Source: Oryzias latipes
Taxonomy: Eukaryota > Chordata > Actinopteri > Beloniformes > Adrianichthyidae
Assembly: GCF_002234675.1 (NCBI RefSeq)
Contig: NC_019876.2
Span: 18,421,354 to 18,485,353, forward strand
Reading direction: 5' to 3'
Length of the DNA: 64,000 nucleotides
The notes under the pieces were generated by a model. It made no database searches, was not told the DNA's origin, and saw nothing but the letters and a program-made list of their open reading frames with translations. The position numbers and the translations under genes were made by a program. Below are positions 12,339 to 22,433 of this stretch, in pieces; the stretch's first letter is position 1; the number at the start of each line of letters is the position of its first letter.

Positions 12339-13343
12339 GTTCACGACAGCAAATCCCTCATGTGATTTACCTTTAGTTTTAAAGGGGATGGCCCATTCTA
12401 ACCCAAAGGGTCCTTCTCGTTTTCTATATTTACTGGGACTGGCACATGGAAACACTGAACAGCACCCCAGTGGGGTTGCACTAACTCACAGCACCAAGTC
12501 AAAAGTGGTCTAAGTCAAATCAGTTCCTTGGGTTTATATATGTGTATTTTATGTCACCACTATGTTTGGACTTTTCAACAAACATGTCATTGAATTTTTT
12601 GTTATTTCAGAAAATGCAAATCATGCTTACAGATGCAAACTGAAGAAATTGGTTCATTAGCACACGCAGTTCACATAGAAAACGAGTGCAGTCCTCCTGT
12701 CAATAACACTGCTTTTATGGTCACAAAAAGAAACCTGATTACAGACAGAAACCTGAAAATAAAAATATAGCAGTGCTGCACAGCATTCATATAATAAAAA
12801 ATTGTTCCTGAAAACTATTTTTCCGTTTGCAGCTCAATCTCCAAAACAATGTGTGGGCATGTTTTGCAGCAGCTCCTTAAAATTCCAGCAGGTTCTCTGC
12901 ACCATCAGTGCAGACTTTGTTATGAGGAGCTCAGTCACAGAATTAGCGGATTGGACCATTAGTGAGGTAATGACAGGGCAGAAAATCCCTAGCTTGTTCG
13001 TTTAGCCAATCTTTTATAACCGTTCTGCGAAACTGAGCAAAACAACCTGGATTATGTCCTAATTGTGGTGCTTTTAGTGGAGAAAGTTCAAGCTCATGCA
13101 ATCTCAAACTGCAGCTCCTTTCTTTGAAGCACTTTTGGTGAAGGTTATTAGGAACAGAGGGGGGGGGGGGGGGGGGGGAGCAGAACTGAAGCAGACACGA
13201 GAAACTTATTTATCAGTGGGTCAGATCATTGGCTACAGTAATGACTTCTGATGTCCAGAATTAGACACACCAGATGACACATTTTGTCCATTCACAGCAA
13301 ACAATCAAAGGTGGAGACCGTGGAAATATGGAAATGTTGGTGT
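12339..13343. other. Intergenic, with a 20-G homopolymer at 13159-13178
   Basis: No gene recognised. The notable item is an uninterrupted run of about 20 G at 13159-13178, able to form a G-quadruplex in principle and prone to sequencing error. Confidence 0.5.
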
Positions 13344-13347
13344 TTAA

Positions 13348-13551
13348 CCCTTGTGCTATCTTAGATGACCCCACCCTTACATTGACATGTTCTCCCTACC
13401 ATGACAAAGGTGGATAAAGGTGGAAAGATTTCATGGAATCCATGGACACCAGTAAAGATCACAAATCATTGAAAAAAAAGGTTCAGCACACTGTCTAGTG
13501 GGTCTAGATGACCCAACTCCCAACGTTAAAGTGCCTAGGATAGCACAAGGG
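13348..13551. mobile_element. piggyBac-type MITE
   Basis: Inverted termini CCCTTGTGCTATCTTAG and CTAGGATAGCACAAGGG bound about 204 bp. TTAA precedes the left end (13344-13347); the right copy has decayed to TCAG. Subterminal GATGACCC is also repeated in inverse. TTAA targets and CCC termini are typical of piggyBac-derived MITEs. No coding capacity. Confidence 0.75.
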
Positions 13552-14689
13552 TCAGTGATGTCACTGGATTTGCAGTTCTTAGGGTCGTGTTTGTCAGAAA
13601 CTTCCCTTTTGAAAAGCTTGTTGCTTTGCTGTTATTTTTTATTGAGTTTCATTTCAAGCTTTAGACATTTCATGTGGAGATAAGCTGGCTAGCACTAAAA
13701 GAGTGGACGCTGCAGTGTTTCATTCAGTGCTATGACAGGAAATTTACAGTACAAATTGGAAAAATTACTTTTACACACATTTATTAGTTAAAATGATTAC
13801 ACTTACTATACTTACCCCTGAAAATCTCATTGGCTTTGCAAAAATTAGGTGACGTTTTAACAAATGGGTTATCATAAATATTCAAGTCATGTTGAATTTT
13901 TTTTATTTTTGTCAATTAAAATTGTTAGAATGTAGAATATTGTGAAAACTCTTGCTAATCAATACATTTTGAATCGTTTATTTTGTAATTACGAAAAATT
14001 AAAAAATATGTTGCTCTCAGCAACACATCTATTTGTGTAGATATAAAATGAAACACCTAATAAAACACTTTATTTTGGTGCATCTCCACTCTTCCAGCGT
14101 TTTGTGACTCCTACAGCACTTCAGAAGGGCCTGGTAACACTTCACCTTTCTTAAAAAAAATTCCTTTCCTACCTACACAACTCAAACATGTTTTATTATA
14201 CCTGTGGAGTGCCTGCTTTGGCCAAGTGAAATAGGGATTGATCCCCTGCATGTGGCCATTTCCACAGATACATGCAGGCTTATGCTTTTACAAGGTGCAT
14301 CTTAAAGAGACAGGAGCTTCATAAAATAACTGCCATTTTTTTTGTCATATACTTTGCAGCTAACAATTTTTTTTCTTTTTTTAATAAAAACGGCACCTTT
14401 TCAAAAGATGAAAAATTATAGTATTAGTCCCTGAAAGTGGAACATTTGATTTTTTAAATTTTATTTATTATTTTTGTGAATATTTTCATGTAGATCTGAG
14501 GGGTTTAGTAAAACTTAGGGTGTCTTGCAGGTTAATTCAGTATTTGATGTTTTATAGACTCAAACAATAACTGTAAAATAAAAACAAATTACAAACAAAT
14601 ATTTGCAACATGTGAAGAAAAACTAAAGGAATTATGGATTTGAAGTCTACTTTTTAATCAAAAAGAATACAACTGCAAACCATCCTTCA
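13552..14689. other. Intergenic region downstream of nicol1
   Basis: AT-rich with no recognised gene or repeat. It lies beyond the proposed nicol1 polyadenylation signal. Confidence 0.4.
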
Positions 14690-14693
14690 TTGC

Positions 14694-14699
14694 TTTTAT
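14694..14699 (-). terminator. Candidate polyadenylation signal of nicol1
   Basis: AATAAA on the minus strand, about 780 nt beyond the nicol1 stop codon and the first clear signal met in that direction. It would give a 3' UTR of roughly 0.8 kb. Confidence 0.45.
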
Positions 14700-15475
14700 T
14701 AATAGGTGCAAGATGAAGACTGTTTATGGGGATTTAGTGACATATTAATAACAAATTATTTCATGAACAGGCAACAGTTAGACAAGAGACATTCCTACTG
14801 TGCTGACCGGTACCGTCCATGTTATCTCACTTCACACATAAACACATCTGATGAGCAGAATGTCTGCACACTTTACCCTGGGATTTGTACCACAATACAT
14901 AAAGAATCTTTACATACAATCTATAGAAACAAGTGAACTCAAAGTGCAAAAACTTCATGCTACAGTGCTTAATAATTCAAGAAGTGATCCTCACTCTGCC
15001 TAAAACAAAGAAAAACAATCTTCACATCCATAACTAAGACAGTTACTTTATCATCTCACCAACTGTTCCTGCAGTTCTTCTCATCTGCATGAGGACAATT
15101 ACAGCTCTATACACAACAAATTCAAACCGCTGTTTTCGTCTGGCGATGCTACAATTCAATGTTTGTAAACAACAATTCTATACAACACAATCTGTTTGCA
15201 CACGTCCTATTGTATCTACATTATATAGTCAAAGTACCAGAACGAAAACTAAATGATTTCCACAGAAATGCAAGTCACAAACATTCTCCTACATAAGGCC
15301 AGGAATAAATAAATGAATTACAGATGTACTCAGAGGGAATCAGGTGAGACTGATAGAAATAAAGTGCCTCTTGTGTGGACGGGTTCGTGTGAGAACTGCT
15401 ATACATGAGTAGAAGTTTGGAACGGGGCTTGATTTTTTTTTTTTTTGGTGGAGGCGTCCTCAGATGGGGTGCGGC

Positions 15476-17645
15476 TCAGCGCAGAGAGCTGACGGGCATA
15501 CAGTCGCACAGGGCCCGCCTCTCAGCCCGCAGGACCAACGTCTCTGTCTGCAACACACAAAAGTAACAAAGACCCACTCCGATTATTTTTTAATCTTTTA
15601 TAAGAGCAGTGGTCTTTAAATTGTGCTTATGCCATTTTTAGCCAAACTGTATTGCTTTCTAGAACATAGTTTCTGCAGAGCTGCGAAATTTGCCTCTGGC
15701 TTGTGGGCGGGACTTTTGGCACTGAGCAACCCCACCCCTCTTCCCATACCTGTTCATTATCCACTCTTCCACTAGCTTACAGTCCCTCACACCCCCAAGC
15801 TAACATTAGCGGTGCAACAAAAATGGTGAGCAATATTGGAGCTATCCAGCCGTACAGTTTGGAGCCAGATGCCAGACGGGGAAATCAAATATGTACATGA
15901 ATCTAGTCGACCACAAGTGGACGAATCAGGATAAAGTGGAGCAGGGAGCCTGTGGCCCACCCAGCGTATTTTCTATTAATAAGCTCTTAAGCAGCATTTT
16001 CTCATCTGCTCCTGAATTGAATACAGAAATACTCAGAAAGTCTATTTCAGGCTTCATTTTCTTCATATATGTCCTCCATCATGAAACAAATGCCACAAGA
16101 ACATGTTAAAAACACCAAAAACATGATTTTATATCTGAGTGGGTTGAACTGATAAAATCCAAGTGAGTCCCTTTAAGGCAGCTAAAACTATTGATCCCGT
16201 TAGATAGTGAAATAATCAAGTGTGCAGATCAACCAGAGTACAGGTCAACAAGTTATTTTGAACCTTAATATTAATTTCATATTATTGTAAAACTTTTTTC
16301 TTCACATTGTTCACCTTTGGGCACATCCCATCACACATTACGTCCTGTCGCCACAGCGAACCAACTTTTACTGCTTCGCACAGGTGGTTATGCAGGATGC
16401 CGTTCCTGACACCCCCCTGTATTCTATCTTGGTGGGGACCGGCACAGGGAGACCCAGACTCGGGCCCCCTTGTGTCTACAAGTAGTGTGAAGGGCCTTGC
16501 CTAAGGACCCTCACTGGATTTAAGCTCAATGCACAAACCAAGGTTTCTTTTGCACCGGTCCTACACCCAGCCAACTGAGCCACTTTATTTCTGATAAAAA
16601 CATGATTATCAAATTAGCCACTAAGAGGCTAACAAAATACCTACGAAATTTCTGAAATCATTTTATCTTAGGTGCATAAAGAAACCTAAAGAAAAAAACA
16701 CATCATGTGATTATTGACTGTTCATCAGTAAAGGCCTGTTCACACCGGGACGAATTTCGCCGGCGATTTTCGCCAACGTTTAACGCCTCGTGACTAAACA
16801 AAGGGCACCAATGTGAGTGTGCACACCGACGCGAAAAAACGCCACGCGCCAAAGCGTCAAAAAAAAAAAAACGCCTCGGGTTCGTTTTTTTTTTTCGACG
16901 GGTCGCGTCGAAATCTATTCGACCAATGAGAATGCCGCTTTTGCACACGTGTCTGGAGCTTCTGAAGTTACAGTAAAACACAACTTGGGGGCGCTCAAAC
17001 ACAAAACTGCCTTGCTGAGCACACATACCAGCGAAGAAGATAGACGTCAAGTAGCGTCTACACTGCCGCGAAGAAATAATGACGGACATTCTTAAATATC
17101 CCAGAACGAAGCACCAGTTGGAGCTACTGGTGCTTGAAATATTCATGTTTTCTTTTTATTATTCTGACTAGCGCGTAAATACTTGCTCTCTTCTTCTGAG
17201 GGAAAAGCGACTTTAAGAAGCCTAAAGTTGCGCAGCGCCACCTTGTGTACAGGAGTATTTCTGTTTACATTAAGCGCCATCTAATGTCAGGGAATGAAAT
17301 TGCATGTTCGCTCGGCTCATCGTCAGCGAAAATCGCCTGGGTGTGAACACAAAAAACGTGGCGAAAAATGCTGGCGAATAACGCCTGGCGAATATTAGTC
17401 CCGGTGTGTACGGGCCTTAAGACTATGGATTTAGTACTCAAAGCTCTAGAAATCTGGGGAGTCACAGACCCTGGCATCCAGGTTGAAAGCTGTCTTCTTT
17501 AGATCCTGAAGCGCTCTCTGCATGAACTCAAAGGCATGACAGTCCACACACGGGCGACCTGAAAGCACAACAGCTAAGAAATAACACACAGCAGGGAGGT
17601 CGGACCCCCCATCCCCCCAAAAACACTGATCTTTTTAGGCTTTAG

Positions 17646-17695
<50 letters not shown>

Positions 17696-17724
17696 CCACA
17701 CACACACACCCACACACACACACG

Positions 17725-17760
<36 letters not shown>

Positions 17761-18016
17761 TGTACACACACACAATAGAGGCCTGTGTGGTCCCATTGGG
17801 GGATGAAACCCATATATAAGCAAACATAATGTTTTCATTGACAGATTACCGATTCCATCTCAAGTAATAAAAAGAAAGAACCCCCATAGGCTAATGTTAC
17901 CTACTTTCGGCTGGGATAACGGTCCCCGTCTCCTGATCTGCATCGGCGGTACCGAGGCAAAAGAGCTGCACGGCCAGAAGAACCAAGGCTGCTTGCGCAT
18001 AGCCACGGGAAGCCAT
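15476..18016 (-). CDS. nicol1: NICOL1 (C4orf48 orthologue), small secreted protein
   Basis: NICOL1 is a secreted small protein reported to partner NELL2 in luminal signalling in mammals; its role in fish is not known to me. Coding exons are 18016-17905, 17558-17470 and 15547-15476, giving 90 aa. Exon 1 encodes a signal peptide (MASRGY, then a hydrophobic AALVLLAVQLFCL core). Exons 2 and 3 encode the very conserved mature part RPCVDCHAFEFMQ...LQDLKKTAF and TETL.LRAERRALC, with four cysteines. Human C4orf48, as remembered, is about 95 aa with nearly the same core. The exon 1 donor must be the first GT in AAAGTAGGTAAC, because the second would shift the frame. A 5' UTR acceptor lies at 18036 (GATTCAG) and a likely noncoding first exon ends at 18218 (CTGCAG, donor GTAAAT). 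Intron 2 holds a TTAA repeat, another dispersed repeat and a Harbinger MITE. Confidence 0.93.
15567..16177 (+). repeat. TTAA-family dispersed repeat, copy 3, in nicol1 intron 2
   Basis: Ends AAAGACCCACTCCGAT and AAGTGAGTCCCTTT are imperfect inverted repeats of the family. The internal start MVSNIGAIQPYSLEPDA at 15823 parallels the copies at 7969 and 42211, and AGCAGGGAGCCTGTGGCC follows as in the copy at 7381. No SINE interrupts this copy, so it serves as the pre-insertion reference for that one. Its left edge lies only 19 bp from the nicol1 exon 3 acceptor. Confidence 0.7.
16305..16585 (+). repeat. Teleost dispersed repeat (GGATGCCGTTCCTGAC type), copy 2
   Basis: Contains GTCGCCACAGCGAACC, CAGGATGCCGTTCCTGAC and GACCGGCACAGGGA, related to the copy at 9437. 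It lies in nicol1 intron 2. Class uncertain, possibly SINE-related. Confidence 0.55.
16732..17417. mobile_element. PIF/Harbinger-type MITE with TAA target duplication
   Basis: Termini AGGCCTGTTCACACCGGGAC and GTCCCGGTGTGTACGGGCCT are near-perfect 20-bp inverted repeats. Both are flanked by TAA (16729-16731 and 17418-17420), the 3-bp target typical of PIF/Harbinger. Subterminal GGCGATTTTCGCC-like sequence is repeated in inverse. The element occupies nicol1 intron 2, 52 bp from exon 2. There is no intact frame; a short stretch from ATGACGGACATTC (17079) may be a transposase remnant. Confidence 0.82.
17647..17774. repeat. Compound microsatellite (CA)n with (TGTA)n
   Basis: About 75 bp of CA repeats with CCC interruptions, followed by TATATA and about eight TGTA units, then CA again. 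It lies in nicol1 intron 1. Confidence 0.95.
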
Positions 18017-18217
18017 TGATGACGCCGTCGGGTCCCTGAATCAAGATAGGCAAGAAACATTTTTTTAAATAAAAAATCTACAAGGCCGTCCGGAAACTAA
18101 TTAGCAAAATATGTAATGGTTAGGTTGTTAATTCCCCCCCCCCCCCCCCCCACCCCATCTTAACAGGCACGTTTTTACAAGTCACCTAAAGATTATTATT
18201 ACCTCAGTGTTATTTAC

Positions 18218-18701
18218 CTGCAGTCAACCAGCTACTGGTGTTTGGAAATCACAGTGAGGACAAACGAGCGCTGGTTGAGGAACATTCACCAAGTGCGCAT
18301 GCGTCTGGCCAGGCTAAAATTTGCTATGCTTTGGTAATGAAACCGGAATTTCCCTCAAGCTTTTCAGAATAAACGACACATATTTAGTTTTTTTTTTTTT
18401 TTATTTGTCCACACCAAGAAACGTATAACCAGTAAAGAAGCAAATAGACTTGTTTTGTGTTAATAAAAAGGGAAACATGAGACTTTTTTAATGTAAACAT
18501 TTTATACAGTGTATGGGTACATTGGAAATGACAGAAAAGAAGGCGGAGATGCCAATTTTATAGAAAAATATTTAATGTGGTGATCATTAGTTATCAACAT
18601 AGCTGTTACACGTAACCACCCACTTGTGGGCGGGGTCCTACGAGCTGTTTTCTTAGGTAGCCTGCTAAAATGCCCGAACTCAAAACACTTCTTTTTCCAA
18701 G
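18218..18701. promoter_or_regulatory. Bidirectional promoter between nicol1 and nelfa
   Basis: The two genes diverge, with start codons 686 bp apart and a proposed nicol1 noncoding exon at about 18218-18290. TGCGCATGCGTC at 18294-18305 is a strong NRF1-type site, common in TATA-less bidirectional promoters. No TATA box stands at a suitable distance from nelfa. A GTGGGCGGGG GC box lies near 18627 and a pyrimidine-rich CTTCTTTTTCC just before the nelfa ATG. The exact start sites are inferred. Confidence 0.6.
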
Positions 18702-21700
18702 ATGGCGTCGATGAAGGACAGCGACACTGGCCTGTGGCTTCACAACAAACTAGGATCAACAGACGAGCTGTGGACACCTCCGAGTATTGCTTCCCTGCTC
18801 ACAGTGTCAGTAATCGACAATATACGGCTATGCTTTTCCAGTCTGTCGCCGCCGGTAAAGCTAAAACTGCTCCTGGGGATGCTGCATCTTCCCCGGCGGA
18901 CCGTTGACGAGGTGGGTTGCTGCTGCTAGAGGTTAGCTTGAAAAGTCTCTGCTATTATTCACACAGGTAGGGTTGTAGTTTAGTTCACAACTAGTTGCAG
19001 AAAAAAATCTCGCAGGTACTCAGAGAGCATCTCAGAGACATGTCAAAAGAAAAACACATAACATAAAGAAATTTGGATGTAGTAGCTAATTATGGCTAAC
19101 TCAGTAACTACTAAAAAGAAACCGCAGGTTCGTTCAGTACATTGATCTTCGGTGAGTTTTTACCTTCGCTTCAAGTCAGCAGTGGTCTAAAATTGAATTG
19201 GGGTCGGGAGAAGCTGCTCCATAGCTAAAGTTTTGAACGCCACACTAACTTCGGCTCCCCAGCGGCAGTGGGTAGCATTTGCCTGGTGGCGGGCGTTCAG
19301 ACATTGTGGTGGGACGGACGCTGCTGGAGCGTTAGCTGGGTCGGAGGGCGGAACCAACACTGAGTCCGACATATCACCTGCTCTGCTATGCTGCTCTGCT
19401 GCTCATGCTGCTGCCGCCCGTCAGGACCTCTCAGTCTCACCGGAGCCAAACTCTGACTTAGCTTCAGTGATGGGGAATCCAGTAAAGGCAATTGGTGCTT
19501 TTATGTAATAATTTTCGTATCCAAGTCATCGCTTTACTTACGACCTAGAATAAAAACCTAATTAGTTGTCGTTTTTTTGTTTTATTTTATTTATTTTTAG
19601 AAGACATACATTTTTGTACCTTCCTAAAAAAGTACGTACGGTGCAGAAAAATATTTTGTTCTCGATTGTATATTTTTATCTTAGCGGAAGGGATACAAAC
19701 TCAAATTCTTTGCAGAATTATCATTTTTTTTGAAAATTCCAACATGTATTTCATTTTATCTGCTCGTCAACCTTGTAAAGTTTTAATTGTTCAAGAACAA
19801 TAAACTAAGCTAAACAAGAAGAGGGCGGGGTTACTCTGCACCAGCAGACCCGCCCACAATTTAGAAGTGAATTTCTCCTGGCACTCTTCAGACAATTACA
19901 GTTTTTTAAATATGTACTAAAAGCGGTATAATCGTAATCAAAAGACCACTTGGAATCCTTTTAAATTAAGTCAAAAGATGATTGGACTTGGACTGAAATT
20001 ACTGAAGTAAACACCGGAAAACATGACTGACTTTATGTCAAATATCTTTTGAAAAATATTATTTTTATCCCTACTAAGTCGTCTTGATTGAATATGGAGG
20101 GTGTGGTCTTTTGATGTGTTGTCTGATGGGGGGGAAAAAATCTTTATAATTATATCTTTTGAGAAATTTGATAATCAAATGTCATTCTTCTGTGTTTTGC
20201 CCAGATGAAGGAGGCCTTGTCTGAGATCATCCAGCTGGCTACGGTGGATTCAGAGCCATGGGTGTTGATGGTTGCAGATATTCTAAAATCCTTCCCAGAG
20301 ACGGGATCTCTCAATCTGGATTTAGAGGAGCAGAATCCAAATGTGCAGGATATTTTAGGAGAGCTCAGGGAGAAAGGTTGGTAAAATCTGCCATCCTGAC
20401 TTTTATTGGGATGCTGGAGTCTTTAACCTTGTTTACATGTTTGCAAACATTTGAAATTCAAATACTACCAAGAAAGATTCCTCTGCGCTCTTATTATATT
20501 TTATATTTTATTTCTCTTTGTGTTTAAAAGCATACATTTGTTATATTTGATACATATGATACTGAGATATGTTGATCAAATTTATAACAGAACAGTTTGT
20601 TAGTTTGTTAGTTTAATCTTATAGTTTGTTTTGTTATTGCCCAAATTTAATGGGATTTCTGGTGTTTTATATATTATTTAAACAAAAAATATTTTTACAT
20701 TATTATTAGTGTCAAGTTACATAGAAATAAACTTTGTCAGTTATTTATTTGTGTCAGGTGTTATTAGGTTAAAATGTTGTTATAAAAATTAGAAACATAT
20801 CCATGGTTGAAATGTAAAGACTCACTCTGATGAAAATTGTGTTTTTGCTGTTTTGAACTTGTTCTTGTGGCATTTATCTAGTGATGGAGGAAATATAAAG
20901 AAAATTCAACTTAAAATTCCATTTCTGAGTATTTCTTTAATGAAATTGTTTTGAATCAGGAGAAAACGAAAAAATGCTGGTGGGAAAAGATTGTATTTGT
21001 GATGTAAACAATACATTGGACGGGTCACAAGCTCCCTGCTTCACTCAGCAGCAGGAGAAGGGGATCCTGGCTAGGAACAACATAATCATAAATACAAGGC
21101 CACTATGAACTCTTTTAAAACGGATCAAAGATGATCAGAGTGGGTCCTGAAAGGTAAAAAGTAGGATCAAATTAGTTTGGAGCAAAGTATTTCAAAGAAA
21201 TTCAATGTTTTTTTTTTTTTTTTTTTTTAAAAATCTTTTCCTATCATTAAGTTTTGAGTTTGCTGCCAAACATGAGGTGGAAGGTTTGAAACCCAGTTCA
21301 CCATCTTCATGCATCAGCGAGTTTGAGGTCTAAGGGAATTCCCAGACTCAAACAGATGTTGCTGGTGTGTCCTGTGGCTCATTTGTTTGTCTTCGCAGTG
21401 AGCGAGTGCGAGGCGTCGGCCATGCTTCCCCTAGAATGCCAGTACTTGAACAAGAGTGCCTTGACCACTCTGGTGGGACCCCTGACGCCTCCCGTTAAGC
21501 ATTTCCAGCTCAAGAGGAAGCCCAAGAGTGCAACTCTCAGAGCAGAGCTGCTGCAGAAATGTAGGCCATTTTATCAGCTAACTTCAATCCATTGTCCGTT
21601 TTCCATTTTTGCTTGTGTTAGCTTGACAGACATTGTCAAAACCTAAATGTCAAACGTCTGTAACTGCTGTTTCAGCTACAGAGACAGCCCAGCAGCTGAA

Positions 21701-22393
21701 GAAGACAGCCGGAGTGCCTTTTCACGCCAAAGGGAGGGGATTGGTTAAAAAGATTGACACGACGAGTGAGCTCCACCTCTCATGTTGATCTTTAGTGTGC
21801 ACTTTGAACAACTTTGGACTCAAAAATTCTTCTTTTTTCCCCCTCCTCCTGACTTCCCTCGCTTTTCACAGCCCCCCTCAAAGGGATCCCTAAAGCCCCA
21901 TTTCGCAGCCCAACTGCCCCGAGTATGTTTAGCCCACCCAGTAACCGCACCCCTATTGCTCCTGCACGGACACCCCTACGCAAAGAGAGGGGCGTCAAGG
22001 TTTGTCACGTCAAAGCGTGCGTATCATCACGGATGTGATTTGCATTCTAGCTGCTTAGAAAAGTTTCTTTTTCTTTTTAGCTTTTAGATATTTCTGAGCT
22101 GGATATGGTTGGAGCTGGACGAGAGGCGAAGAGGAGAAGGAAGACTCTGGGTATTTTGTTGCATATCTTGAAATGAAACAAATGTGTCTTTCTGGTGAAG
22201 CTGACGTGTTGAATTCCTCTAACATAGAAACAGAAGCTGCAGAGAAACCAGCCAAAGAAGAGGCTGTGGTGGAGAACACCACTCCAGACTATGCTGCAGG
22301 TCTTGTTTCTGCACAGGTATGCCACATCAGTTTAGTTTTTCTGTCTGTATGCTTTATTTATCATTAAAACAACAACAAAATGCTATAAAGACA

Positions 22394-22433
<40 letters not shown>

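Noticed and set aside
13159-13178. G-quadruplex regulatory element
   Set aside because: A plain 20-G homopolymer in intergenic DNA with no gene nearby; recorded only as a simple repeat.
16703-17146. 147-codon minus-strand frame
   Set aside because: It runs across the terminal repeat of a Harbinger MITE; no resemblance to a protein.
17574-17838. Minus-strand frames rich in Cys-Val and His-Thr
   Set aside because: Translation of the CA/TGTA microsatellite in nicol1 intron 1.
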